A stretch of 36,659 bases of DNA from an uncultured Alistipes sp. (GCA_944321755.1 CALUMM010000023.1:1-36659), one strand, 5' to 3'; positions 1 to 7,381 are shown, numbered from the stretch's first letter. A program made the numbers and translations. Notes: generated from the sequence alone by a model not told the origin.

Positions 1-698
1 AGGTTGGCCTTGCCGCTGTCCGGGGTGTAGAGCGTGGCGTTCGAGAGGGTGATCGGGCGCGTCATGCGCGTCATGCCGCCCCGCATTCCGGCGATGCTCA
101 GCCCCGCGGCCATGGCCAGAATCACGCTCCCGCCGACGTAGTAGGGCCAGCCGTTGCGCAGCAGGCTCTCTTCGCGCACCCGGCGGCGGTAGCCCCAGGC
201 CAGCAGGCCCGTGAGGACGATCCACAGGAGAACCAGGTACCAGTTCTCGGCCATGAACTTCCCGACGAGCTGCAGCGAGTTGTCGTTGTCGGCGAAGAAG
301 ATCTCGTCGGCCGTAAAGCGTTTCTGCGTATAGCGGAAGTAGACCGTATCGGCGATGTTCGTGGCCACGACGAGCAGGGAGTTGATCGCCACGTAGTAAC
401 CGTAGAGGAGGTTGCGGTACCAGCGGCGTTCGCGCACGTGCAGCGGCAGCAGCGAGAGCAGGATGAACAGCCCGTCGGCATAAACCACCGAGGCGGTGTC
501 GAATTTCAGCGCTCCGGCCAGCAGTGGACCGATTTCGGCGAAGGTCAGCGTGCCCAGCTGGGCGGCGTTGTAGAGGTAGAAGGCGATGCGGCAGAGCATC
601 AGCACCGCATAGAGCAGAACGAGCCGCCACACCAGCATCCCCAGCGGGGTGCGGAGCAGGCGTGACGGCAGGCTTTGATTCCGGATCGTTCGTTCCAT
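1..698 (-). CDS. LTA synthase-like membrane sulfatase, N-terminal part (cut by window edge)
   Basis: The 232 residues visible begin MERTIRNQ at the ATG at 698 and run off the window. They hold a chain of hydrophobic segments (about residues 21-42, 70-83, 95-118, 150-168 and 186-201) with the loop motifs TVYFRYTQKRF and ADEIFFADND. This layout is typical of the membrane half of Bacteroidetes LTA-synthase-family sulfatases, which carry an extracytoplasmic alkaline-phosphatase-fold domain and transfer or cleave phospho-alcohol groups. The catalytic domain lies outside the window, so the activity cannot be checked. Bacteroidetes do not make Gram-positive lipoteichoic acid; a role in modifying envelope glycolipid or polysaccharide is likelier, but that is inference. 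The start lies downstream of a 260-base purine-rich spacer that follows nadC on the same strand. No promoter is evident, so read-through from nadC is possible. Confidence 0.72.
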   Translation of the reverse strand, partial: MERTIRNQSLPSRLLRTPLGMLVWRLVLLYAVLMLCRIAFYLYNAAQLGTLTFAEIGPLLAGALKFDTASVVYADGLFILLSLLPLHVRERRWYRNLLYGYYVAINSLLVVATNIADTVYFRYTQKRFTADEIFFADNDNSLQLVGKFMAENWYLVLLWIVLTGLLAWGYRRRVREESLLRNGWPYYVGGSVILAMAAGLSIAGMRGGMTRMTRPITLSNATLYTPDSGKAN

Positions 699-714
699 CG
701 TGTATTTTTCCCGA

Positions 715-950
715 TTCCTGTTGTTCTTCCTCATTCTCTCTCCCTTCTTCTCTCGACTCCTCATCCTCTCTGGGCCCTCCCCGGCTCTTTCCTCTCTTTG
801 GCCTCTCTCTTCTTTCCGGTCCTTCTCTGGTCCTTCTCTGGACCCTCTCCGGCCCTTCCCCTCTCTTTGGCTCCTCTCTGGTCTCCCCCGGCCCCCTCTC
901 TTTGGTTCCTCTCTGGTTCCTCTCTTCTCTGGTCTCCCCCCCCCTCTCTG
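715..950 (-). repeat. Purine-rich degenerate tandem repeat after nadC (site A) with G9 tract
   Basis: This fills most of the gap 699-958. Read on the minus strand it is almost purely A and G, interrupted mainly by CC pairs, with units of about 11 bases such as ACCAGAGAAGG. A perfect 11-base tandem copy lies at 820-830 and 831-841. A run of exactly nine G (C9 on plus, 936-944) sits 14 bases beyond the nadC stop. The tract is open on the plus strand but encodes only low-complexity Ser/Leu/Pro, so I do not call a gene. Compare 5902-5954 and 15480-15676. Confidence 0.85.
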
Positions 951-958
951 GCCCCTTC

Positions 959-1813
959 TTATTCGCAGGCCTTGAGCGACATGTCGAGCGAGCGGATCTG
1001 GTGGGTCAGCGCCCCGACGGAGATGAAGTCCACACCGCAGGCGGCATATTCGCGCAACGTGTCGAGCGTGATGCCGCCGCTGGATTCGGTTTCACAGCGT
1101 CCGGCCACCTTCTCGACGGCCTGGCGCGTCATTTCGGGCGTAAAGTTGTCGAACATGATGCGGTCGACACCCCCCGCGGCAAATACCTCGTCGATGTCCT
1201 CCAGCGTGCGGACCTCGCACTCGATCGGCAGATCCTTGCCCTTGGCCTTGAGGTATTCCCGGGCTCCGGTAATGGCCTGGCGGATACCTCCGGCGAAATC
1301 GATGTGGTTGTCTTTCAGCAGGATCATGTCGAAGAGGCCCATGCGGTGGTTCTCGCCGCCGCCGAGTTTCACGGCCATCTTGTCCAGTACGCGCATTCCG
1401 GGCGTGGTCTTGCGCGTGTCGAGGACCTTGGTGTGGAGGCCTTCGAGTTGCTGGACGTAGACGGCGGTCTGCGTCGCCACGCCGCTCATGCGCTGCATGA
1501 TGTTCAGGAGGATGCGCTCGGCCTGCAGCAGCGAGCGCAGACGCCCCGAAACGTAGAAGGCCACGTCGCCGGGCTTCACGCGGTCGCCGTCGTTGAGCAC
1601 CTGCTCGAAACGCATTTCGGGATCCAGCCGGTGCAGGACGAGTTGTGCAATTTCAATGCCGGCGATCACGCCCTCCTGCTTGCACAGCAGGCGCATGCGT
1701 CCGTGTTCGTCGGCCGGGATGCAGCAGAGCGACGTGTGGTCGCCGTCGCCGATATCCTCCTTGATGCAGAGTTCGATCAGTTCGTCCACAAAGGGCTTGT
1801 ATTCGGGTTTCAT
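959..1813 (-). CDS. nadC: Nicotinate-nucleotide pyrophosphorylase (carboxylating)
   Basis: A 284-residue protein of full family length. NadC condenses quinolinate with phosphoribosyl pyrophosphate to give nicotinate mononucleotide, CO2 and pyrophosphate, the entry of de novo NAD synthesis into the pyridine nucleotide pool. It is cytosolic and works as a dimer. Visible signatures are the N-terminal EDIGDGDHTS, the substrate-binding LDTRKTTPGMR, and the block KLGGGENHRMGLFDMILLKD with the following NHI. The C-terminal barrel motifs IMFDNF and ISVGALTH also fit. The ATG at 1813 lies about 28 bases from a TAAATTTG -7 element. A glutamine-dependent NAD synthase, the last enzyme of the same pathway, is encoded separately at 13538-15463. 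The stop is followed by the unusual G9 and polypurine tract. Confidence 0.97.
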   Translation of the reverse strand: MKPEYKPFVDELIELCIKEDIGDGDHTSLCCIPADEHGRMRLLCKQEGVIAGIEIAQLVLHRLDPEMRFEQVLNDGDRVKPGDVAFYVSGRLRSLLQAERILLNIMQRMSGVATQTAVYVQQLEGLHTKVLDTRKTTPGMRVLDKMAVKLGGGENHRMGLFDMILLKDNHIDFAGGIRQAITGAREYLKAKGKDLPIECEVRTLEDIDEVFAAGGVDRIMFDNFTPEMTRQAVEKVAGRCETESSGGITLDTLREYAACGVDFISVGALTHQIRSLDMSLKACE

Positions 1814-1840
1814 AGCGTTGCTTGTTTAGGGTTATCGGTG

Positions 1841-1848
1841 CAAATTTA
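1841..1848 (-). promoter_or_regulatory. -7 element upstream of nadC
   Basis: The minus strand reads TAAATTTG, an exact match to the Bacteroidetes TAnnTTTG -7 consensus, 27 bases upstream of the nadC ATG. I see no good TTTG -33 element at the usual spacing. Confidence 0.5.
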
Positions 1849-1881
1849 ACACTTCGCGGGCTTAACTCCGCGTCCGGAGGC

Positions 1882-2424
1882 CTATTTTTTTACCAGCAGC
1901 CGTCCTTCGTACTCCATGCGGTAGGTTCCCAGCTTCGGGACGTCGCACGTAAAGCTCATCCGGCAGACAATCTCGTCGATCGCCCCCTCGACCTCGGTCA
2001 GCGTGTACGAAGGCATGTCCTGATAGCTGTACCCGCCGCCCGTTTCGTTCGGAAGCCGGACCTGCGGAACGGAGCTTTCGGCCGTGAAGGAGAGCGAGGC
2101 CCCTGCGCCCGGCGTATAGGGCATCCGGTAGATGCGCATCTCCAGGGCGGGCATCTGGGCGGCGAAGCGCGTCTGGTGCATGTAGATGACCAGTCCCTTG
2201 TCTCCTCCTGCAAATTCGAACCACGCTTCGGGGTCGGTGTAGATCGAGCCGTCGGACGTATTGGTCACTGTGGCCGTTCCGTAGAAGTGCATGTTCCGTC
2301 CGGAGTAGACGCCGTCGACGATCTCGGGATTGCTCGACGCATACTGGATGCCTTCGTCGGCTTCGTCGTTGCAGGCGGCCAACGCAAAGGCCGCCAAGCT
2401 CATCATCAACAGTTTTTTCAGCAT
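1882..2424 (-). CDS. Small surface or periplasmic lipoprotein paired with a TonB-dependent receptor
   Basis: A protein of 180 residues from the ATG at 2424. A TTG two codons upstream is open but would overlap the receptor stop; the ATG sits 2 bases after that stop and is preferred. The N-terminus MLKKLLMMSLAAFALAAC is a lipoprotein signal peptide with lipobox LAAC. The mature part is rich in alternating beta-type sequence (GVYSGRNMHFYGTATV, IYMHQTRFA, LEMRIYRMPY) and ends YRMEYEGRLLVKK. It resembles the calycin-like barrel lipoproteins of Bacteroidales, but I am not certain of the family. Being second in a two-gene unit with the receptor, it may bind or deliver the same ligand. Confidence 0.75.
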   Translation of the reverse strand: MLKKLLMMSLAAFALAACNDEADEGIQYASSNPEIVDGVYSGRNMHFYGTATVTNTSDGSIYTDPEAWFEFAGGDKGLVIYMHQTRFAAQMPALEMRIYRMPYTPGAGASLSFTAESSVPQVRLPNETGGGYSYQDMPSYTLTEVEGAIDEIVCRMSFTCDVPKLGTYRMEYEGRLLVKK

Positions 2425-2426
2425 GT

Positions 2427-4700
2427 TCAATCGATATTAAGGGTTAGAGTGATGCCGAAGGTCCGGGGCCGTCCGCGCTGGACGAACTCGTTGCCGATCG
2501 ACTTGAAATAGAATACGTTGTAGATTGCGCCCGTGAGGTTGCGGCCCCAGAGGCCGAGCGACCAGCGGCGGTGTTCGAGCCGGATGGTGGCATTCACGAG
2601 GGCGTAGAAGGGTTCCGTGAGGGAGTTCTCCTCGTTCCAGGCAATCGTCCCGGCGCCCTGCACCCCGGCCTGCAGGACCACGTCGCCCAGCCAGTCGACA
2701 CCCGTCGGGCGGCTCCAGGTCGCCGCGGCTGCAAAGGTGTGCTCCGGGGCGTAGGGGACCCGCTTTCCGGCGTAATCCTCCTGCCCGCTGCGGTAACGCA
2801 GGAACCGGGCATCGGTGTAGCCGTAGTTGAGGTTGAGGTCCAGGTCGCGCCAGGGCGTGAACTGCAGCGAGAGCTCGGCGCCGCGGCTGCGCGTGCGGCC
2901 CGCATTGGCCATCATGCGTCCGGTGGTTTGACCCTCGGGGAAGACGGTCAGTTGCTGGTCGCGGACCTCGATCCAGAAGAGCGCGAAATCGCCCCGCACG
3001 GCCCCCTCCATGCACGAGAAGTGGCCTCCGAATTCGAAATTCCAGCTGTATTCCGGGCGGTAGGACATCCGGTCGGGATCCTCCTCGGCGACGCCCGAAA
3101 TCATCATCGCCTGCAGCTTCTCCTGAAGCAGGTCCGAGAACATTTGCGTGTTGAATCCCCCGGCCTTGTAGCCCCGCGAGACGGAGAGGTAGAGGTTGCG
3201 CGTCGGGTCGAAGGCGTACATCACCGAGACCTTGGGCAGCAGCTCCAGATAGGAGTGTGCCAGATGGCCCGTGTCGTCGATCGAGATGCTTTGGGGGGTC
3301 GGGGTGCCGCTGTTGACGCTGAGCGTGTATTCCAGGTCGGTGCGGCTGCGGTAGCGGAGCTGCGTGCGTTCGAAGTCGGCACGCAGTCCGGCGGTCAGGT
3401 GCCAGCGCCCCAGCCGCAGACGCGATTCGTGGTAGAGCGCCGCACCCCAGGCCGGCATCCGGAACCGCGACGAAAGCGGCAGTTCCTCGGCATCGATCGC
3501 GTAGCGGAGCAGGTCGGGCATCCGGTTGGCGTTGTCGAGGATCAGCCGCTCGATGCCCGTGCGCTTGAAGTTCACCGGGGCGTCCATCCGCTGGTGGCGG
3601 TAGAAGGCGAAGGCCCCGAAGAGCCATCCGTAACGCTCCGTGCCCCGCGAACGGAAGACCAGATCCTCGGTCAGGGCGTGTTCGCGCACGGCCTGCCGCA
3701 GCGTGAAGTAGGAGAGCGGCGTGAAGTCCTGGTCGAGCGTCATCGCATCGTCGGTGTACTGGTAGCTGGTGATTGACGAGACGCTGTACCGCGCGGCGTC
3801 GTAGCGCACGGTGAGCCCGTCGCTGACCGACGTGCGGAGATAGGAGCAGGGGTCGTTGTAGGCGATCTGCCCGGGACGGAGAATCGTTTCGCCGCCCTCG
3901 ACGATCGCCTCGCCCGCATAGGCGTAGGGATAGCCGCCCTGTTCGAGCCGCGTGAGCGCGAGCGTGTTGTCGAGGCGCAGCCCCCGGCGGTTGTCCCACT
4001 GTATCTTCCAGCGACCTCCGGCCTGCCACTCCCAATCGCAGCTCTTGTGGGTGTATTCGTTCTCGAAAAAACCGTCCGAACGGGTGTAGAAACCCGTTAC
4101 GGAGCACCCTACGTCGGGCAGTGGACGGTAGTAGGTCGAGGCCCTGAGACGCAGCGTGTTGCCGCTGCCGTATTCGGCCAGTGCGCGCACCCCTTCGTAG
4201 GTGAGCGGCGAAAGGGTGTAGACATTCACCACGCCGCCCATCGTGTTGCGCCCGTAGAGAGTCGACTGCGGGCCGCGCAGCACCTCGATGCGTTCGATGT
4301 CGGCCAGTTCGGTGTCGAAGGCGTTCTTGTTCAGCAGCGGCACGTTGTCGACGTTCAGTCCGATGACCGGCTGGTCGATGCGTGCCCCGAGTCCCCGCAC
4401 GTAGATCGACGAGGTCATGCGCGAACCGTAGTCCGGGGCGTGGAAGTTGGGAACCGCGAGCGAGATCTCCTTCAGGGCCGTGATGCCGCGGCGTTCGACC
4501 GCCCGGCTGCCGAGGATCGTCGACGCCACGGCCGTCGACCGCAGCACGGGGCCCTGCTTGATGGCCGTCACCTGCACGCGGTCGACCGTGATCGTCGTGT
4601 CGGCCCGTTCCGCGTCCGGTTCGTCGGCAGCGACGGCCCGGAACGACGGCTGGAGGCCCGCCGTGAGGATCAGAACGTTTGTGAGGAGTCTTCGAAACAT
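2427..4700 (-). CDS. TonB-dependent outer-membrane receptor
   Basis: A 757-residue protein with a signal peptide (about residues 1-24, ending AVAADEP), a plug domain (about 40-165) with IYVRGLGARIDQPVIGLNVD and IERIEVLRGPQSTLYGRNTM, and a long C-terminal beta-barrel containing YLSVSRGYKAGGFN and ending in RPRTFGITLTLNID. The VQVTAIK segment near residue 42 lies where a TonB box is expected. It lacks the N-terminal carboxypeptidase-like domain of SusC proteins and has no SusD neighbour, so uptake of a metal chelate, haem or vitamin is more likely than glycan import. The substrate cannot be told from sequence. It is followed directly by a small lipoprotein gene. Confidence 0.93.
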   Translation of the reverse strand: MFRRLLTNVLILTAGLQPSFRAVAADEPDAERADTTITVDRVQVTAIKQGPVLRSTAVASTILGSRAVERRGITALKEISLAVPNFHAPDYGSRMTSSIYVRGLGARIDQPVIGLNVDNVPLLNKNAFDTELADIERIEVLRGPQSTLYGRNTMGGVVNVYTLSPLTYEGVRALAEYGSGNTLRLRASTYYRPLPDVGCSVTGFYTRSDGFFENEYTHKSCDWEWQAGGRWKIQWDNRRGLRLDNTLALTRLEQGGYPYAYAGEAIVEGGETILRPGQIAYNDPCSYLRTSVSDGLTVRYDAARYSVSSITSYQYTDDAMTLDQDFTPLSYFTLRQAVREHALTEDLVFRSRGTERYGWLFGAFAFYRHQRMDAPVNFKRTGIERLILDNANRMPDLLRYAIDAEELPLSSRFRMPAWGAALYHESRLRLGRWHLTAGLRADFERTQLRYRSRTDLEYTLSVNSGTPTPQSISIDDTGHLAHSYLELLPKVSVMYAFDPTRNLYLSVSRGYKAGGFNTQMFSDLLQEKLQAMMISGVAEEDPDRMSYRPEYSWNFEFGGHFSCMEGAVRGDFALFWIEVRDQQLTVFPEGQTTGRMMANAGRTRSRGAELSLQFTPWRDLDLNLNYGYTDARFLRYRSGQEDYAGKRVPYAPEHTFAAAATWSRPTGVDWLGDVVLQAGVQGAGTIAWNEENSLTEPFYALVNATIRLEHRRWSLGLWGRNLTGAIYNVFYFKSIGNEFVQRGRPRTFGITLTLNID

Positions 4701-4729
4701 GGTAAGTCCGGAATCTCGTTTTCCGCCTG

Positions 4730-4761
4730 CAAAGTAACGTTTTTATTCCGAAAGCTGCAAT
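4730..4761 (-). promoter_or_regulatory. Probable promoter of the TonB receptor gene
   Basis: On the minus strand ATTG (4758-4761) and TTACTTTG (4730-4737) are separated by 20 bases. Each has one mismatch to the Bacteroidetes TTTG / TAnnTTTG consensus. The -7 element ends 29 bases before the ATG. I see no clear operator such as a Fur-type palindrome. Confidence 0.5.
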
Positions 4762-4830
4762 CCTAATTTATGAGGAGCATGTGGCGCGTTTCGGGTTGCG
4801 TTCCGGGTTGCGGGGCTTTGCGATGCGGAC

Positions 4831-5409
4831 TTACAGCTCGTCCGGATCGACCAGTCCCGTCCGCAGGGCATAGACCGCCAGCCCCGCTACGGAGCGGATG
4901 CCGAGTTTTTCGGCGATGTTGCGGCGGTGGGAGATGACCGTCGTCAACCCGATGCCGAGGCGGTCGGCAATCTCCTTGTTGATGAGTCCCCGGGCCACAA
5001 GGGCCAGGACCTCCGTTTCGCGTTCCGAGAGCGGTTGTTCGGGGTCCGCAGGGCCGGGGAGCGTATGTTCGGGGCGTCGCACGCGCTGCTGCATCTGGAC
5101 AAGAGCATGGACAAACTCCTCCTCGCCCGCGAGGACATCCAGGCAGTGCATTCCCGCACAAGGACGGCCGTTGGTCAGGACGATGGTGCGGTGGCAGCGT
5201 TCGCGGAAGAAGGAGGCGTGTGCCGTGAAGAGCTGTGCGGCGACGAAGCAGTGGATGAAACGGTCGGGATCTGCCGCGAGGTATTCGGAAAAACTTCGGA
5301 ACAACTCCACCGCGGCCTGCGGGACCACCTTCTCGAAGATCGACCGCAGCCCCGTTCCCGCGAGGATGTTGGGCGTCAGGATGGCTATGGCAGGCGTCGG
5401 GTGCATCAT
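4831..5409 (-). CDS. LuxR-type helix-turn-helix regulator with a receiver-like N-terminus lacking the phospho-acceptor
   Basis: 192 residues from the ATG at 5409, which overlaps the rlmH stop in an ATGA arrangement, so translational coupling is likely. The C-terminal 65 residues are a clear LuxR/FixJ DNA-binding domain: LSERETEVLALVARGL, NKEIADRLGIGLTTVISH, RRNIAEKLGIRS. The N-terminal 110 residues begin like a CheY fold (AIAILTPNILAGTGLRSIF), but where the acceptor aspartate should stand the sequence is FIHCFVAAQL, with no Asp. The domain may therefore work without phosphorylation, perhaps through a ligand or partner. The upstream frame stays open a long way into rlmH, but that part is antisense-like and compositionally biased, so the short form is chosen. 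Targets are unknown. Confidence 0.85.
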   Translation of the reverse strand: MMHPTPAIAILTPNILAGTGLRSIFEKVVPQAAVELFRSFSEYLAADPDRFIHCFVAAQLFTAHASFFRERCHRTIVLTNGRPCAGMHCLDVLAGEEEFVHALVQMQQRVRRPEHTLPGPADPEQPLSERETEVLALVARGLINKEIADRLGIGLTTVISHRRNIAEKLGIRSVAGLAVYALRTGLVDPDEL

Positions 5410-5879
5410 TCGTGGTGGTAGGGTTCGTTGTTGAGAATCGTGAAGGCCCGGTAGATCTGTTCGGCGAAGATTGCCCGCACGATCTGGTGCGAGAAGGTCA
5501 TGCGCGAAAGCGACAATTTGGCATCGGCTCGGGCGTAGACCTCGTCGGAGAATCCGTAGGGGCCGCCGATCACCAGCACGAGGCGCTTCACGCCGCTGTT
5601 CATCCGTTTCTGCAGCCACAGCGCAAACTCCACCGAGCGGTACTCCGTGCCCCGTTCGTCGAGCAGCGTCACGTAGTCGCCTTCCGTGAGCTGGTGCAGG
5701 ATGGCGTCGCCTTCGGCCGTGCGCTGCTGCTTGATGCTCAGGCTCTTCGTGTTGCGGACGTCGGGCAGGGTCGTCACGGCGAAGCGGCAGTAGCGGTTCA
5801 CCCGCCGGGCGTAGAGCTCGACCAGCGAGGCGATCTCCTGCGAGTCGGTTTTGCCGATGACGATCAGTTCGATGTTCAT
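5406..5879 (-). CDS. rlmH: 23S rRNA (pseudouridine-1915-N3)-methyltransferase
   Basis: A 157-residue SPOUT-class methyltransferase of normal length. RlmH methylates pseudouridine 1915 in helix 69 of 23S rRNA on assembled 70S ribosomes, using S-adenosylmethionine. Family signatures are VTLLDERGTEYRSVEFA, the knot motif LVLVIGGPYGFSDEVY, LSLSRMTFSHQIVR and the C-terminal EQIYRAFTILNNEPYHHE. It starts at 5879, directly after the repeat tract that follows the GH2-like gene, and overlaps the next gene by 4 bases. Confidence 0.97.
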   Translation of the reverse strand: MNIELIVIGKTDSQEIASLVELYARRVNRYCRFAVTTLPDVRNTKSLSIKQQRTAEGDAILHQLTEGDYVTLLDERGTEYRSVEFALWLQKRMNSGVKRLVLVIGGPYGFSDEVYARADAKLSLSRMTFSHQIVRAIFAEQIYRAFTILNNEPYHHE

Positions 5880-5901
5880 GCGTATGCGCTGTTCGTGAAT
5901 A

Positions 5902-5954
5902 TCTGTCCGCCAGTCTGTCCGCCAGCCAACCAGCTAGCCTGTCTGCCCCCCCCC
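5902..5954 (-). repeat. Short tandem repeat and G9 tract after the GH2-like gene (site C)
   Basis: A perfect 12-base tandem pair (TCTGTCCGCCAG on plus, 5902-5913 and 5914-5925) is followed by degenerate copies and then by C9 at 5946-5954. On the minus strand the tract reads G9-CAGACAGGC, starting 6 bases after the stop codon of the GH2-like gene, and ends just before rlmH. The same core, with one change, follows pepT at 15659-15676. Confidence 0.85.
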
Positions 5955-5960
5955 TGGCCG

Positions 5961-7310
5961 TCAGAGGTCGCTGTTCCACTCCCCGGCGGCATCGCCGTAG
6001 ATCACCGGACGCGACTTCTCCACCGATTTGAGCCACTCGTAGGCCTTGTACATGTTGTATCCGTTGCCTGAGGGCGAGCCCAGTTCGTAGGCGATGACGC
6101 AGGTGAAGTTCCGCGAACGGTAGTACATCGACTTCACCCGTTCGAGGTATTCGTCGGCCAGGGCCGGGTCGTTCGAGGGGGTGCCGCCCACGCGGCGGTC
6201 GTCGCGACGCTCTGGGGCCGAAATCGCCGCACGGTCGATGACGTAAAGACCCAGTTCGTCGCACAGCTCATAGAACCAGGCCGGTTGCGGACAGCTCGGG
6301 CAGATCGTATTTTTGCCCTTGGACTTCAGAGACTTGAGCTCCGAAAGGGTGGTTTTGCGGTCTGCGGCGGCGTTGTACTCCGCCCGGACGAACTGCAGCT
6401 CCCTGCCCAGCCGCATGAGCCGCCCGTCGACGAGTTCCGTCTTCCCGAATCCGATTTTCAGCGGCATGTACTCCTTGTAGACACCGTTGCGGCGCGTGAA
6501 GAGCATCACGCGGTAGAGCGGCGGGTTTTTGGCACCGGCCTCCCATTTGTTCGCATAGGTGCCGTAGATGAAGGGCGAATAGCGCACCGTATCGGTCGAA
6601 CGCCCCGGGAGGGTGATCTCCGTCATGTTGAAATCCAGCAGTTTGCCCTGCGGCGAGTAGATGTCGTAGCCCACGGTGACGGGTTCGTCGTAGTTGTAGG
6701 CGTTGCAGGCGACGATCTTCAGGTCGAGCATCCCGAAATCGCGGCCCAGCGAGTCGGGCACGAGGGCGATTTCGAAATCGGCGATCGAACGCTTGTCCTG
6801 ATAATAGAGGTAGCTGTTTTCGAAGCGCGGGCGTGCGGTTCCCGTTGCGTCGATCGGCAGTCGGCGGGCGTGCATCAGCACCCGGAACGTATTGACTCCC
6901 TGGCGGATGTAGGGTGTGAGGTCGAATTCCGAGGGGGTCAGCGCATCGTTCACCTCGCCTACGGGCCGGTCGTTGAGCCAGAGCGAGTAGCCCGCCCCCG
7001 GATTTTCGAGGTGCAGGAAGACCCGTCCGTCGGTCCACTCGAAGGGGATTTCGACCTTTGCGCCGTAAAATGCCGAGATGTCGCCCGACGATTGGGTGAT
7101 CAGCTCCGGGCGGAAGGCCATCCAGTAGCCTCCGGCTTCGCGGTTGCGGGCATCGGCGTCGTGGCGGGCGTTGTAGGGGACCACTTCCGTGCGGTAGATG
7201 CGGCCGCCTTCGGCCAGCGGAACGGGCGTGGATTCCTCCGCTCCCGGGATTTGGGCCGCAGCCGTCAGGGTGCAGGCTGCCAGGGCAGCCGTCCATATCG
7301 TTCGTTTCAT
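5961..7310 (-). CDS. Secreted GH2-family (beta-galactosidase-like) protein without catalytic residues
   Basis: 449 residues from the ATG at 7310. A signal peptide (residues 1-19, ending TAAAQ) leads into a GH2 jelly-roll sugar-binding domain (about 60-185; FEWTDGRVFLHLENPGAGYS, then SEFDLTPYIRQGVNTFRV), an immunoglobulin-like domain (about 195-290) and a TIM-barrel start (about 300-449). Compared with LacZ, FYELCDELGLYVIDRA and VIAYELGSPSGNGYN align with the LCDRYGLYVVDEA and IIWSLGNESGHG blocks. The acid/base Asn-Glu pair is replaced by Ser-Pro (residues 412-413). The protein stops after SRPVIYGDAAGEW, before the strand that carries the nucleophile Glu. Hydrolysis is therefore not expected; a glycan-binding or structural periplasmic role is more likely. 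It is transcribed from an exact promoter at 7336-7366. Confidence 0.83.
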   Translation of the reverse strand: MKRTIWTAALAACTLTAAAQIPGAEESTPVPLAEGGRIYRTEVVPYNARHDADARNREAGGYWMAFRPELITQSSGDISAFYGAKVEIPFEWTDGRVFLHLENPGAGYSLWLNDRPVGEVNDALTPSEFDLTPYIRQGVNTFRVLMHARRLPIDATGTARPRFENSYLYYQDKRSIADFEIALVPDSLGRDFGMLDLKIVACNAYNYDEPVTVGYDIYSPQGKLLDFNMTEITLPGRSTDTVRYSPFIYGTYANKWEAGAKNPPLYRVMLFTRRNGVYKEYMPLKIGFGKTELVDGRLMRLGRELQFVRAEYNAAADRKTTLSELKSLKSKGKNTICPSCPQPAWFYELCDELGLYVIDRAAISAPERRDDRRVGGTPSNDPALADEYLERVKSMYYRSRNFTCVIAYELGSPSGNGYNMYKAYEWLKSVEKSRPVIYGDAAGEWNSDL

Positions 7311-7335
7311 CGTGTGCTGGGTTGTATAACTCGGA

Positions 7336-7366
7336 CAAAGGTACTTTTTTTTTGCCAAATCGCAAA
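7336..7366 (-). promoter_or_regulatory. Promoter of the GH2-like gene, with T9 in its spacer
   Basis: On the minus strand TTTG (7363-7366), a 19-base spacer and TACCTTTG (7336-7343) give an exact Bacteroidetes promoter. The -7 element ends 25 bases before the ATG at 7310. The spacer contains a homopolymer of nine A on the minus strand (T9 on plus, 7345-7353). It overlaps the asnS promoter on the other strand. Confidence 0.82.
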
Positions 7367-7381
7367 TTATGGCTAACTTTG
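7351..7381 (+). promoter_or_regulatory. Promoter of asnS
   Basis: TTTG (7351-7354), a 19-base spacer and TAACTTTG (7374-7381) match the Bacteroidetes consensus exactly. Transcription would start near 7388. That leaves only about 7 bases before an ATG at 7395 but about 25 before the ATG at 7413, so the latter is the likelier asnS start. Confidence 0.85.

Noticed and set aside
715-950. CRISPR-like array in the repeat tracts of sites A-E
   Set aside because: Units are 7-15 bases, degenerate and adjacent, without unique spacers, and no cas gene is present.
524-1849. Plus-strand open frame over site A and antisense to nadC
   Set aside because: The first half is translated low-complexity repeat and the second half mirrors nadC. 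No family resemblance.
2571-3776. Plus-strand 401-codon open frame antisense to the TonB receptor
   Set aside because: A shadow of the receptor gene caused by high GC; no domain recognised.
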